DNA of 64,000 nt from Chlorobium sp. (lineage in GTDB: Bacteria; Bacteroidota; Chlorobiia; Chlorobiales; Chlorobiaceae). The DNA lies in NCBI GenBank assembly GCA_005862285.1, contig SZXW01000001.1, positions 124,001 to 188,000 on the forward strand, written 5' to 3'. Positions 20,338 through 29,503 of this stretch are shown one piece after another. The notes under the pieces are model-generated. The model did not search any database, had not been told where the DNA came from, and worked only from the letters and a program-made list of their open reading frames with translations. The position numbers and the translations under genes were made by a program. How positions within the stretch are numbered: position 1 is the first letter of the stretch; each line of letters begins with the position of its first letter.

Positions 20338-20841
20338 TTAATTCCTGATCTCCACAGGCGGAACGCCTGATTCCGCAAGTCCGACAGCCGCAGCATCCCG
20401 GGCGATATTATGAATACTCTGCAATTCATGCACTTTAAGCTCCTGCGCGGTTATAACACTCGATGTCATCTCGATCTGATTACGAAGTTTCTCGTTCTCC
20501 ATCGCAAGATTGATGATGGTAAGCGTGTTATTCGTCTGGAAAACAAAAATCCCTGTTCCCGCAAGCAGATATATGAAGGATTTCGGCTGAAGCAGCACGC
20601 TGATATCAAACTCCAGGGCATTGCTGATCAGCTCTTTCAATCCGGCTGAAACATTTTTTTTCCCGATAACGTCCTTAACCTGTTCAAGTGAAGGAGGATA
20701 GCTTTCCATTGCGGTAAAATCCGTTTCCTTGACGGGGATTGGATGATACGTTGCCTCTTCCGGCATTTTTTCCCTGATACGCCTGAACTGGCTTATTCCA
20801 CGGTTCAGCAGCGAAACCGGTATATTGTCAGCATGCATCAT
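20338..20841 (-). CDS. FtsL-like septum protein
   Basis: A 167-residue protein with one membrane helix near residues 88-106 and a C-terminal coiled coil (MENEKLRNQIEMTSSVITAQELKVHEL). This topology and the rsmH - X - ftsI position are those of FtsL, a small bitopic divisome protein that pairs with FtsB and FtsQ. The N-terminal cytoplasmic region of about 85 residues is much longer than in E. coli FtsL. I placed the start at the ATG at 20841, which has a GGAGG site five bases upstream. The adjacent ATG at 20838 is equally possible. It overlaps the rsmH 3' end. Confidence 0.75.
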   Translation of the reverse strand: MMHADNIPVSLLNRGISQFRRIREKMPEEATYHPIPVKETDFTAMESYPPSLEQVKDVIGKKNVSAGLKELISNALEFDISVLLQPKSFIYLLAGTGIFVFQTNNTLTIINLAMENEKLRNQIEMTSSVITAQELKVHELQSIHNIARDAAAVGLAESGVPPVEIRN

Positions 20842-21820
20842 GGTTGCCTCCATGGGAAATTTTTTCAATGACTCTCAGTTTGGCGCTTCTTGCCCTCGGA
20901 TTCGACTCCACCTCCTCACCTCCCGGAAGAACAGGCTTGCGGGTAAGCAGGGTAACGCATCCTCTTCGAACCGGCTCCCGGAGACCCACTCCTTTCGGCC
21001 CCCAGTCATTGCTCGCTTTCTCGGCAAACACGGTCTTTACAATCCTGTCCTCAAGCGAATGATAGCTGATGACTGCCATTCTTCCATGATCTTCCAGCCG
21101 GTCGATGCCATCGTACAATGCCCGGCGAAGAACTTCGAGTTCGTTGTTTACCTCTATCCTCAAAGCCTGAAATACTCTTGAGAGTGTCTTGAGCACCATC
21201 TCTCCTCCATGCATGTTTTTCCGGATAATACCAGCAAGTTCTTCTGTCCCGGTGACTGGTCCGTTCTTTTCCCGGTATGCCACGATCGCTCTTGCAATCC
21301 GCCTGCTTTTAGGTTCTTCGCCATACCTGAAAAAAAGCCCGGCAAGCTCGTTTTCACTGAAGGAATTGATAATATCGCCAGCCGTTCTTGTACCTCCTGT
21401 GTCCATTCTCATGTCAAGAGACCCTTCACGAAGGTAACTGAACCCCCTTTCAGGAGTGTCGATCTGGAATGACGAAACTCCAAGGTCAAGCAGGATTCCG
21501 GATACTCCGGGCTGCAGGCATCTTTTATAACATACTTTTGTGACGATTTCACCGATTTCACAGAAATTCCCTTTCACCAGTTCTGTATGCTCTCCATACT
21601 GTTTCAGTTTCTCAGATGCGGCCTTAAGTGCCGCATCATCCTGGTCTATGCCGATCAGGAGCGATCCTTCAAGACAACCCTTCGCGTCAAGCTCCTGCAA
21701 AATCATGAATGAATGACCTCCGCCTCCGAGAGTCCCGTCGACGTATATCCCTGGTTTCCGGACCAGCACTGCAACAATTTCAGAAGCAAGGACCGGTTCA
21801 TGATAGAAGATCTGAGACAT
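20828..21820 (-). CDS. rsmH: 16S rRNA (cytosine1402-N4)-methyltransferase RsmH (MraW)
   Basis: Methylates N4 of C1402 in 16S rRNA. The 330-residue protein opens with HEPVLASEIVAVLVRKPGIYVDGTLGGGGHS, recognisable by its HxPVL start and the SAM-binding GTLGGGGHS loop, and continues with GILLDLGVSSFQID, ERGFSY, RVFQALRIEVNNEL and ISYHSLEDRIVK. All are family signatures. It begins three bases after mraZ ends. Confidence 0.97.
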   Translation of the reverse strand: MSQIFYHEPVLASEIVAVLVRKPGIYVDGTLGGGGHSFMILQELDAKGCLEGSLLIGIDQDDAALKAASEKLKQYGEHTELVKGNFCEIGEIVTKVCYKRCLQPGVSGILLDLGVSSFQIDTPERGFSYLREGSLDMRMDTGGTRTAGDIINSFSENELAGLFFRYGEEPKSRRIARAIVAYREKNGPVTGTEELAGIIRKNMHGGEMVLKTLSRVFQALRIEVNNELEVLRRALYDGIDRLEDHGRMAVISYHSLEDRIVKTVFAEKASNDWGPKGVGLREPVRRGCVTLLTRKPVLPGGEEVESNPRARSAKLRVIEKISHGGNHDAC

Positions 21821-21823
21821 TTT

Positions 21824-22282
21824 CTAAAAATACCTTCCGGCAAGAACTGAGAATCTTTCCGTATTTTCCTGCAGGACCGCAGAAAGCCGGCTCGGGTCCC
21901 AGATAATCATTTTCGTGTCAGCGCCGATTATGACGACATCCCTTGTTATTCCTGCATGATCAAGAAATTCACGGGAAAGTGCTATTCGCCCCTGACGGTC
22001 CAGTTCGACCGTTTCAAGGCTTTCATACATCAATGTTTTCAACAGGCGTTCTTCAGGATTGAAATCCGAAAGAGAAGAGATGGTTTTTCTCATTTCGTCC
22101 CAGATGCATGGCTCATACAGCTCAAGGGAACGATCAGGAGCTTTCATGATATAAAGACAGTCGGTATTGCCGGAAGCGGCGGATACTTTCTCAACCCCCA
22201 GTTTCCGGCGGAATCTGACAGGTATCATCAGCCGGCCTTTTTCATCGACCGCATGTCTTTCTTTTCCTATAAAGCCGGACAT
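21824..22282 (-). CDS. mraZ: Transcriptional regulator MraZ
   Basis: A DNA-binding protein with two SpoVT/AbrB-like half-domains that binds repeats upstream of its own gene and regulates the dcw cluster. The 152-residue form starting MSGFIGKERHAVDEKGRL has the DxKGRLxxP motif in the first half and DRQGRIALS in the second. The ATG at 22282 was preferred over a TTG at 22357, because the extra 25 residues are not MraZ-like. A three-repeat MraZ box lies about 100 bases upstream. Confidence 0.95.
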   Translation of the reverse strand: MSGFIGKERHAVDEKGRLMIPVRFRRKLGVEKVSAASGNTDCLYIMKAPDRSLELYEPCIWDEMRKTISSLSDFNPEERLLKTLMYESLETVELDRQGRIALSREFLDHAGITRDVVIIGADTKMIIWDPSRLSAVLQENTERFSVLAGRYF

Positions 22283-22382
22283 TCCACGAGGATGCTTAGT
22301 CTTTGTTAGACAGAATGTTTCACCAATCAGACCCTGCGCACAAACCGGCAAGCTCAAATGAATGGCGAAAACAACAATTTAT

Positions 22383-22411
22383 TCCCATTTTTTACCACTT
22401 TGCACCACTTT
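22383..22411 (-). promoter_or_regulatory. MraZ box: three 10-base-spaced repeats upstream of mraZ
   Basis: On the minus strand the sequence reads AAGTGGTGCA, AAGTGGTAAA, AAATGGGAAT. These are three direct repeats with TGG(T/G) cores starting exactly ten bases apart (plus-strand ACCA/CCCA cores at 22384, 22394 and 22404). This matches the known MraZ operator architecture, TGGGN- or GTGG-type repeats one helical turn apart. It lies in the mraZ/NYN divergent intergenic region. Confidence 0.8.
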
Positions 22412-22497
22412 AATGTATCAAAAATGATGTATTAAAAAAATAATCATCTATTTTATACCTTAGTTGTCAGAGACACCATGAAAGGACCATGGGCCCC

Positions 22498-23025
22498 ATG
22501 AAAAGAGGAAACACCGAGTATGTTGTTGATGGATACAACCTTATCCATTGCCTCTTTCCGGACGGTAAAAAAACGTCGCTTGAAGAGATGCGAAGAAAAA
22601 CTGAAGCCCTGCTCCTCGCATTTCAAAAGGAACAGCGATGCTCCGTCACTATCGTTTATGACGGAAAAGAATGTTTCAGGGAACTTGCCTCCGGCACTTC
22701 ATTGCATATTGTGTTCACTCCTGCATCAAAAAGTGCAGACCGGTGGATTATTGATTATGTAAAATCGTTGAACACAAAAATAAAATTGGTTACTATTGTA
22801 AGTACGGACAATGAAATCCGAAGGGACGCCACTGCTTTCGGCGCGCAATGTATAAGGTCCGAGGATTTTGCGAAACTTCTGAAGAGCCGTTCCACTTCCC
22901 GGAATAACGAAAATAAACGTGGATTTTACCTCCACGACAAAGAAAATAAAGCAATAGACGCCGAAGTACTGTGCGAACAGGAAATTGCCTTATGGAAAAA
23001 ACTTTTCATTAAAGGTAAATTATAG
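22498..23025 (+). CDS. NYN-domain protein (YacP-like putative ribonuclease)
   Basis: A 175-residue protein with the NYN (PIN-like) nuclease fold: YVVDGYNLIHCLF at the N-terminus with the catalytic aspartate, VTIVYDGKE in the middle, IVSTDNEIRRDATAFGAQCI with the STDNE acidic group, and RSEDFAKLL. YacP/Rae1-type members are ribosome-associated or RNA endonucleases; the substrate here is unknown. The ATG at 22498 is 11 bases from AAAGGA. Another ATG at 22489 is in frame but too close to that site. Confidence 0.8.
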   Translation: MKRGNTEYVVDGYNLIHCLFPDGKKTSLEEMRRKTEALLLAFQKEQRCSVTIVYDGKECFRELASGTSLHIVFTPASKSADRWIIDYVKSLNTKIKLVTIVSTDNEIRRDATAFGAQCIRSEDFAKLLKSRSTSRNNENKRGFYLHDKENKAIDAEVLCEQEIALWKKLFIKGKL

Positions 23026-23087
23026 GTGCACTGCCGCACATCAACTTTCGCCACGCAATACCAGTTCACTTATCAACCACCAGGATC

Positions 23088-23417
23088 ATGACGGCCGGAA
23101 TCAACGACAACAACAATGAACACAGGCAGGAACTTGAAGATTGGAGAAAAAAAATTGATGCCCTCGACAAACAGTTGTCAATGCTTCTCTGCGAGAGACT
23201 TCGGTGCGCCCAGAATATCAGTAACCTGAAATCAAGAATAGGAGAGCAGGTGCTCCAGCCTGAACGGGAAAAAGAGGTACTGAACAATGTGCTGATTCAT
23301 GCCGATTCACCTCTCGTTTCCCAGACCCTTGAAAAAATCTATCGTTGTATTATCGAAGAAACGCGCCTTTTTCAGCATGAGTGGAAAAACAACCGGCATG
23401 AGATCACTTCCGGATAA
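23088..23417 (+). CDS. Chorismate mutase (AroQ class)
   Basis: A 109-residue all-helical protein that fits the monofunctional AroQ chorismate mutase domain: WRKKIDALDKQLSMLLCERLRCAQNI carries the IDxLDxxLxxLLxxR signature, followed by LKSRIGEQVLQPEREKEVL with the active-site Lys/Arg pattern and a third helix EKIYRCIIEETRLFQ. The enzyme converts chorismate to prephenate for Phe and Tyr synthesis. No prephenate dehydratase domain is attached. It sits 14 bases upstream of mltG. Confidence 0.85.
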   Translation: MTAGINDNNNEHRQELEDWRKKIDALDKQLSMLLCERLRCAQNISNLKSRIGEQVLQPEREKEVLNNVLIHADSPLVSQTLEKIYRCIIEETRLFQHEWKNNRHEITSG

Positions 23418-23431
23418 AAGAACTCTCTTGC

Positions 23432-24454
23432 ATGTCACCCAGAAAAACACCGCTATATAAAACTTACACGTTCAAAATCATACTGGGCATTTTGCTCGGT
23501 GTTACGGCATTTTTTCTGTTCATGCCGGGACTGAATACGGCATCAAGGCAAACCAGGCTGGTCATTCACAGAGGAACGGGTTTCAAGGCGATTGTTGATG
23601 GACTCTACAATGCCGGAACGATTAAAAGCCGCTGGCCGACTCTTGTTACAGGCAGCGCCATTCCGTTTCTTCACAAGATCAAACCGGGGAGATATGATAT
23701 CCCTCCGGGAATGTCAAATTTCCAGCTGCTCTATTACCTGCACTCCCATACCCAGGACGAGGTCCGTATAACGATCCCCGAAGGCCTCGAACTGAGAAAA
23801 GTTGCCAGGCTCATGTCTGGAAAACTCGATTTCGATTCCACAGCTTTCATGATAGCGGCATCGGACAGCTTCGTGCTCTCCAAATATGACGTAACGTCAA
23901 AAACAGCCGAAGGATACCTTTTTCCCGGTACCTATAACTTCGTCTGGTCTGAAACTCCGAGAGGAGTGGTGGAATTCCTCATCGGCAAGTTCCGCAGTTT
24001 TTACAGTGATGACCTGAAAAAAAGAGCAGATGAAAAGGGGCTCAACGAAATACAGCTGCTGACCCTTGCATCCATTGTTGAAGCCGAAACACCCCTCGAC
24101 CCGGAAAAACCTCTTGTAGCCAGTGTTTATTTCAACAGACTGAAAAAAAATATGCGCCTCCAGGCAGATCCTACCATTCAGTACGCTCTTGGAGGAAATG
24201 CCCGCCGGTTGTTATTCAAAGATCTGGAAGTCGACTCCCCCTACAACACCTACAGACACAGTGGTCTGCCGCCCGGCCCCATATGCAGCCCGGGTTCCGC
24301 AGCGATTCGAGCGGTGATCAGGCCTTCCGATACGGAATTCCTTTACTTTGTAGCTTCCGGTAAAGGCGGTCACAACTTTTCGGGGACACTTACCGGGCAC
24401 AGCCAGAACATCAGGAAATACAAAAAGGTACTTAAGGCAGCTTCCTCCCGGTGA
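23432..24454 (+). CDS. mltG: Endolytic murein transglycosylase MltG (YceG-like)
   Basis: A membrane-anchored lytic transglycosylase that cleaves nascent glycan strands and so sets their length. The 340-residue protein has an N-terminal helix at about residues 11-31, a LysM-like region, and the catalytic segment LASIVEAETPLDPEKPLVASVYFNRL with the conserved glutamate of EAE. LQADPTIQYALG and SPYNTYRHSGLPPGPICSPG are also family hallmarks. The gene lies close to other wall genes but on the opposite strand from the dcw cluster. Confidence 0.95.
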   Translation: MSPRKTPLYKTYTFKIILGILLGVTAFFLFMPGLNTASRQTRLVIHRGTGFKAIVDGLYNAGTIKSRWPTLVTGSAIPFLHKIKPGRYDIPPGMSNFQLLYYLHSHTQDEVRITIPEGLELRKVARLMSGKLDFDSTAFMIAASDSFVLSKYDVTSKTAEGYLFPGTYNFVWSETPRGVVEFLIGKFRSFYSDDLKKRADEKGLNEIQLLTLASIVEAETPLDPEKPLVASVYFNRLKKNMRLQADPTIQYALGGNARRLLFKDLEVDSPYNTYRHSGLPPGPICSPGSAAIRAVIRPSDTEFLYFVASGKGGHNFSGTLTGHSQNIRKYKKVLKAASSR

Positions 24455-24566
24455 TGGTGAAACGACAAGTTTGCGTTATTCCTGTTGAGCGGAATGAAAT
24501 ATATCGTAGATTGCAGATTATAAACATTGCACCTGCAAATCATTTTTTCAACCAATCCTCAAAACA

Positions 24567-25760
24567 ATGAAGAAAAAGACCTTGTCAGACATAGCAATCC
24601 AAGGCAAACGGGTTTTAATGCGTGTTGATTTCAATGTACCGCTCGATGAAAACAAAAAAATTACCGACGACAAACGTATTGTAGAATCCCTTCCGTCCAT
24701 CAGAAAGGTCATTGAAAATGGCGGTAGACTGATTCTTATGTCACATCTCGGACGGCCGAAAGGAAAGGTAAATCCCGATTACTCTCTTGCTCCGGCAGCA
24801 TCGAGGCTTTCCGAGCTGATCGACGCTCCCGTCAAGATAACGAAGGATTGTGTCGGCAACGAGGTGATGCAGCAGGTTCTCGCAATGCAGGACGGGGATG
24901 TGGTCATGCTTGAAAATCTGAGATTCCATCCTGAAGAAGAGGCTAATGACCCTGATTTTTCGAAGGAACTTGCTTCGCTTGGCGAGGTTTACGTGAACGA
25001 TGCATTCGGTACAGCCCACAGGGCCCATGCTTCAACCGAGGGAATAACACATTACGTACAGACTGCCGTTGCAGGCTATCTCATCGAACGTGAACTTATG
25101 TACCTCGGAAAAGCGCTCGATGAGCCGAAACGTCCATTTGTAGCCATTCTCGGTGGCTCTAAAATTTCCGGAAAAATAGATGTCCTTGAAAACCTGTTCA
25201 ACAAGGTCGATACGGTACTTGTCGGCGGAGCCATGATCTTTACCTTCTTCAAGGCTCAGGGACTTGCCGTAGGCAATTCACTTGTAGAAGACAGCAAGAC
25301 CGACCTTGCTCTCAGCCTTCTCGAGAAGGCCAGGGAGAGGGGAATAAAACTTCTGCTTCCCGATGACGTGATGGTTGCCCCTGAAATTTCGGCAACTGCC
25401 TCATGCCATGCGGAAAACATCAATGAGATTTCAGATGGTATGATCGGCGTCGATATCGGCCCTGCAACCGTTGAAAAATACAGAAACGCAATACTCTCGG
25501 CTCAGACGGTTCTCTGGAACGGACCGATGGGAGTTTTTGAAATCGACAATTTCGCTGCAGGAACCATGGCTGTTGCACATGCGCTGGCAGATGCCACCGA
25601 AAAAGGTGCGATCACGATCGTCGGCGGCGGTGATTCAGCCGCAGCGATTGCAAAAGCCGGACTTTCCAGCGAAATTACCCATATTTCAACAGGAGGCGGA
25701 GCGAGCCTTGAATTTCTTGAAGGCAAAGACCTTCCGGGAATTTCCGCACTTAACGATTGA
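24567..25760 (+). CDS. pgk: Phosphoglycerate kinase
   Basis: Interconverts 1,3-bisphosphoglycerate and 3-phosphoglycerate with ADP/ATP. The 397-residue protein has the N-terminal signature [21 protein letters not shown], with the RVDFNVP group, then [10 protein letters not shown] and the arginine-rich substrate site [11 protein letters not shown]. The C-terminal half has [28 protein letters not shown] and the nucleotide loop [10 protein letters not shown] with [13 protein letters not shown]. Length is typical. Confidence 0.98.
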   Translation: MKKKTLSDIAIQGKRVLMRVDFNVPLDENKKITDDKRIVESLPSIRKVIENGGRLILMSHLGRPKGKVNPDYSLAPAASRLSELIDAPVKITKDCVGNEVMQQVLAMQDGDVVMLENLRFHPEEEANDPDFSKELASLGEVYVNDAFGTAHRAHASTEGITHYVQTAVAGYLIERELMYLGKALDEPKRPFVAILGGSKISGKIDVLENLFNKVDTVLVGGAMIFTFFKAQGLAVGNSLVEDSKTDLALSLLEKARERGIKLLLPDDVMVAPEISATASCHAENINEISDGMIGVDIGPATVEKYRNAILSAQTVLWNGPMGVFEIDNFAAGTMAVAHALADATEKGAITIVGGGDSAAAIAKAGLSSEITHISTGGGASLEFLEGKDLPGISALND

Positions 25761-25808
25761 CCGGTTCGAAGTATAATCTCCATTTTACTGGACTTTTTTA
25801 CAGGACAT

Positions 25809-25852
25809 CTTCTGCCGCAGCTTTTTATCGAAAGGAACCGTTGCGGCAGAAG
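25809..25852. terminator. 11-base inverted repeat between pgk and the rhomboid gene
   Basis: CTTCTGCCGCA (25809-25819) and TGCGGCAGAAG (25842-25852) form a perfect 11-base stem around a 22-base loop. It could terminate pgk transcripts or fold in the leader of the rhomboid mRNA just 17 bases before its start. No U-run follows the stem. Confidence 0.45.
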
Positions 25853-25869
25853 GATATCCGGATACAGCC

Positions 25870-26697
25870 ATGACCTATTACAACCAGCCATACAGACCGG
25901 GTGGTTTTCAACTGATTCCACCTGCCATCAAGATCATCATTCTTGCCAATGTCGCGGTATTCTTTCTGCAGACGACACCGGCCGGCAATGTCATCAATGC
26001 CATCGGCGCCCTGTGGCCTCTCGGTTCCGAGCAGCAGGGCGGCCTGCCTTTCCGCCCCTGGCAGCTCGTATCCTATATGTTCATGCATGGCAGCCTCCAG
26101 CATCTGTTTTTCAATATGTTCGCACTCTGGATATTCGGCGCCGAAATAGAAAATTACTGGGGTACCCGCGAGTTCACAACCTATTACTTTGTATGCGGCA
26201 TCGGAGCTGCTGTCATCAATCTGCTGGCTACCATGGGAAGCCCTTACCCGACCGTCGGGGCATCGGGAGCCATATTCGGTGTTCTCCTGGCATTCGGGAT
26301 GATGTTCCCGGACAGATATATTTTTCTCTATTTCCTTGTTCCGGTCAAAGCGAAATATTTCGTGGCCGGTTATGCTTTCATTGAATTCATATCGGGTTTC
26401 GGAAGCAAGACCATGGGAAGCGACAACATGATCGCCCATTTTGCACACCTGGGTGGTATGCTGATCGGCTTCATCTATATCTTGATTAAAAGAAACGAAT
26501 ATACGCTCTCCGGTTTTTTCTCACGATTCCGTCAGTCCGGAAAGAAAAGCGGCCCGCAGCTCTACCGGCAGGACAGGCGAGACGCTCCGGTTTCCGAGGA
26601 GGAAATCAATGCCATTCTCGACAAGATTTCAAAGTATGGTTATGCTTCGCTGACCCCTGAAGAACGCCGCAAACTCCTCAAAGCAGGAGGAAAATAA
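25870..26697 (+). CDS. Rhomboid family intramembrane serine protease
   Basis: A 275-residue membrane protease with six helices. The catalytic dyad is visible: Ser132 in the GASGAIFG motif and His193 in AHFAHLGG. The conserved [18 protein letters not shown] loop 2/helix 2 region is present. The cytoplasmic tail after about residue 215 ends with a small domain, [24 protein letters not shown], of the type attached to Bacteroidetes/Chlorobi rhomboids. Substrates are unknown. The next gene begins four bases after the stop. Confidence 0.93.
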   Translation: MTYYNQPYRPGGFQLIPPAIKIIILANVAVFFLQTTPAGNVINAIGALWPLGSEQQGGLPFRPWQLVSYMFMHGSLQHLFFNMFALWIFGAEIENYWGTREFTTYYFVCGIGAAVINLLATMGSPYPTVGASGAIFGVLLAFGMMFPDRYIFLYFLVPVKAKYFVAGYAFIEFISGFGSKTMGSDNMIAHFAHLGGMLIGFIYILIKRNEYTLSGFFSRFRQSGKKSGPQLYRQDRRDAPVSEEEINAILDKISKYGYASLTPEERRKLLKAGGK

Positions 26698-26701
26698 ACT
26701 G

Positions 26702-27109
26702 ATGAGCAGGATTTTTGAGCAAACAAAAGAGCGTGCCCGGGTTCTTCTCGGGAACCCCGGAAAAACCGGAAAGCTCATCGATGATGTGCTCCGCATGACA
26801 TCATCAGGCAAAATGGCCCCGCAGATTTCCGGCCTTGCCGATAAAATCCGTTCGCTGGTAAGAATGGTGAAATGTTACATCAGGAAAGAATATCTCGACG
26901 TCCCCTGGCAGACCATTGTGCTTGCGACCGCTGCCCTCGTCTATTTCGTCTCTCCTGTGGACGCCATATCCGATTTTCTCCCCGTTATCGGCTTCACCGA
27001 CGACGCGGCCGTTCTTCTTGCTGTTTTAGCCTCGATCGGCAAGGATCTGTACCGCTTCATTGCATGGGAAACGTCCAGTAGCGACGATTTCATTGAAGTG
27101 CCGGGCTGA
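26702..27109 (+). CDS. DUF1232 (YkvA-like) membrane protein
   Basis: A 135-residue protein with the DUF1232 core: QTIVLATAALVYFVSPVDAISDFLPVIGFTDDAAVLLAVL, shown here by its key elements YFxSPxDxIxDFLPxxGxxDD in the second half. This family contains small membrane-associated proteins of unknown function. The N-terminal 60 residues are charged and helical. It is probably co-transcribed with the rhomboid gene, from which it is separated by four bases. Confidence 0.85.
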   Translation: MSRIFEQTKERARVLLGNPGKTGKLIDDVLRMTSSGKMAPQISGLADKIRSLVRMVKCYIRKEYLDVPWQTIVLATAALVYFVSPVDAISDFLPVIGFTDDAAVLLAVLASIGKDLYRFIAWETSSSDDFIEVPG

Positions 27110-27153
27110 TCCTTTCCCTGCCGCTGCCATAATGCCTGAATATAAAAATACGT

Positions 27154-28587
27154 TTACCCGTTTTTTTCAAAACAGGCAATGCTCTCTATATGATTGGTAT
27201 GGGGAAACATATCGACCGGAGTCACAGAAATCAGCGTGTATCCACGGGAGCAGATTTCCCTGCCGTCACGTGCAAGACTCGCCGGGTTACAGCTGACATA
27301 TACGATCCGCCTTGCTCCAAACCGTATCATCGTATCGAGAGCTTTCGGATGCATGCCCGCCCTCGGCGGATCGGTGATGATCACCGAAGGCGAATCATAC
27401 TCTTCAAGGGCATCAACCATCGAATGGAAATTCATGAGATCGACCTTGAAGAACACAGCATTCGTTATACCGTTCAACGCAGCATTGCTTCGGGCATCGC
27501 TTATGGAACTCTCAACCACCTCAAGACCGATGACCCGGCGGCAGTGCCTTGCAAGGTAAAGGGTTATGGTGCCTGTGCCGCAGTAGAGATCGTAAACCGT
27601 ATCTTTTTCCCTCAATCCTGCAACATCAAGAATGCGGTCATAAAGCCGTTCGGCCTGGGAGGAGTTCGTCTGAAAAAATGAATTTGCCGATATCCTGAAA
27701 TCGAGATCGCCGAGCCGCTCGGTTATATACCCGCTGCCGGTGATTGTAAACTCCTCTTCGCCAACAGCTACGGTGTTCTTTTTCCCGGTGACATTGTTGA
27801 CGACGGTCATTTTCTCTCCAGGCATTCCCGATTCAAGATGGCAGGCATAGCGCTGCATGAGCTCACTGTCATGCCAAGAGGTGACAATATTCACCATCAG
27901 TTCACTGCGGTCTTCGCTGAAACGAACGACCAGATTCCTGAGAAATCCGGTATGAGCCCTGGCATCGTAAGGTGAGAGGTTATTGGCATGAACAAATTCC
28001 CTGGTCAGTGCAAGCACACGGTTCATCTGCTCTTTTGCAAGATAGCAGTAGTCGATATCGATGACTTTCTCGAAATTGCCCGGCGTATGGAACCCGAGAG
28101 CGAAATTTTTCGGCCGGAGCAGTGTTTCGAGTGACAGTTCTTCCGGGAGCAGGTAACGTTTATTTGAACAGGAGAATTCGATCTTGTTCCGGTAATTGAA
28201 CGGAATGTCAACAGGGAGAGCTACGCTGACCGGTGGATCCGGAAAACTGCCAAGATGCCGGAGTGCATCGATCACTTTTTTCCGCTTGTACCTCAGCTGG
28301 GCATCGTAACTGACATGCATGAGCTTGCAGCCGCCGCAAACTCCGAAATATCCGCATGGAGGCTGGATCCTGTCCGGCGATGGTTCGAGGATTTCCAGAA
28401 CTTCCGCTTCGATATATCGCTGTCGCAATTTCCTGATCCTTGCAGTGACCCTGTCCCCTATGGCAAGCATTCCCGATATCATCACCCCGACACCGTTTTC
28501 AAGCTTGCCGAAACACTGCTCCTTTTCTGCAAGATCGCTTATCGTCAGTTCTATCAACCCGCCTTTTCCGAGATGTTCTTCGTTCAT
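27154..28587 (-). CDS. rlmD: 23S rRNA (uracil-5-)-methyltransferase RumA/RlmD family
   Basis: A SAM-dependent RNA m5U methyltransferase of 477 residues. It has an N-terminal TRAM RNA-binding domain, an iron-sulfur cysteine cluster (CGYFGVCGGC plus a distal Cys in IDYCYL), and the catalytic domain with VYDLYCGTGTITLYLA (SAM loop), ITDPPRAGMHPKAL and the nucleophile Cys in YVSCNPASLARD. Which uridine is modified (U1939 or U747 of 23S rRNA, or a tRNA site) cannot be decided by eye. The ATG at 28587 has AAGGAT upstream, four bases after the ROK gene. Confidence 0.9.
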   Translation of the reverse strand: MNEEHLGKGGLIELTISDLAEKEQCFGKLENGVGVMISGMLAIGDRVTARIRKLRQRYIEAEVLEILEPSPDRIQPPCGYFGVCGGCKLMHVSYDAQLRYKRKKVIDALRHLGSFPDPPVSVALPVDIPFNYRNKIEFSCSNKRYLLPEELSLETLLRPKNFALGFHTPGNFEKVIDIDYCYLAKEQMNRVLALTREFVHANNLSPYDARAHTGFLRNLVVRFSEDRSELMVNIVTSWHDSELMQRYACHLESGMPGEKMTVVNNVTGKKNTVAVGEEEFTITGSGYITERLGDLDFRISANSFFQTNSSQAERLYDRILDVAGLREKDTVYDLYCGTGTITLYLARHCRRVIGLEVVESSISDARSNAALNGITNAVFFKVDLMNFHSMVDALEEYDSPSVIITDPPRAGMHPKALDTMIRFGARRIVYVSCNPASLARDGREICSRGYTLISVTPVDMFPHTNHIESIACFEKNG

Positions 28588-28591
28588 ATCC

Positions 28592-29503
28592 TTATCTGAT
28601 TGTTTGCAGCAATGCCGCTCCGAAAACTCCTGCGCTGTCACCAAGCAGCGGTTTGAGCAGCGGTATGCGAAGTTCACTGTTGAACAGATGCCGTTCTATC
28701 GACCTGACTGCTTCCGCAGAATACAACGCGTCGATCCGGCCGACCCCGCCGCCAAGGATGCAGATATCGGGATCGAGAATATTGATTACTGAAGCAAGTG
28801 CTTTGCCGAAGTAAAAAATAAGCCTGTCGATCGTTTCTCTTGCTGCGGAATCAATAGCTGCAGATGCGGCAATACGATCGAGCGTCATTGCTTCCCCGGT
28901 CAGCTTCCTGTAATGACGTTCCAGGGCCGGCCCTGAAATAACGGTTTCGACACACCCCTTCCTGCCGCAATAACACGCTTCTCCATCAGCGATCAGCTCA
29001 TTGTGGCCCCACTCACCGGCAATACCGTGTGCTCCGTGAAGAGCATTCCGGTGAAAGACAATCCCTCCGCCGACTCCGGTTCCGAGAATAATGCCGAATG
29101 CAACATTCGTTTCTTTCCGCATATGAGCAGAACCGGCCCCAAGCAGTGATTCTGCAAGTGCAAAACAGTTCGCATCGTTGTCGATCAGGACATCCAGTCC
29201 GAGAACAGCTTCGAGATCATGTTTCAGATCCCTGCCATTCAGGCAGACCGTATTCGAGTTCTTCAGCACTCCAGACCGGTCATCATAACTGCCTGGAGTT
29301 CCGATACCGACAACCCCGGGCAGGGGAATACCGGTTTCAAAAGCTACAAGCTCAACAAGCTGCCGGATGCGACCGAGGATATGGGTGTAGCCATGTTCCG
29401 CCTCCGTGGCAATTCTTCGGCGGGCAAGAGGTTTCATCGCTTCATCGATGACCGCCGCCTCGATTTTGGTGCCTCCGAGATCGATACCCCACCGCTCAGC
29501 CAT
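28592..29503 (-). CDS. ROK family sugar kinase (glucokinase-like)
   Basis: A 303-residue ROK-fold kinase. It has the ATP phosphate motif IDLGGTKIEAAV, the sugar-binding GTPGSYDDRSG and IDNDANCFALAESLLG (catalytic Asp in NDAN), the ROK signature GIILGTGVGGGIVFH and the zinc-binding CYCGRKGCVETVISG. Glucose or N-acetylglucosamine/mannosamine are the usual substrates. No operator-binding helix-turn-helix domain is present, so it is an enzyme rather than a ROK repressor. It overlaps the PAP2 gene by eight bases. Confidence 0.9.
   Translation of the reverse strand: MAERWGIDLGGTKIEAAVIDEAMKPLARRRIATEAEHGYTHILGRIRQLVELVAFETGIPLPGVVGIGTPGSYDDRSGVLKNSNTVCLNGRDLKHDLEAVLGLDVLIDNDANCFALAESLLGAGSAHMRKETNVAFGIILGTGVGGGIVFHRNALHGAHGIAGEWGHNELIADGEACYCGRKGCVETVISGPALERHYRKLTGEAMTLDRIAASAAIDSAARETIDRLIFYFGKALASVINILDPDICILGGGVGRIDALYSAEAVRSIERHLFNSELRIPLLKPLLGDSAGVFGAALLQTIR

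Noticed and set aside
22283-22357. Longer MraZ from a TTG at 22357
   Set aside because: MraZ normally starts just before FxGxxxxxxDxKGR. The extension is not family-like.
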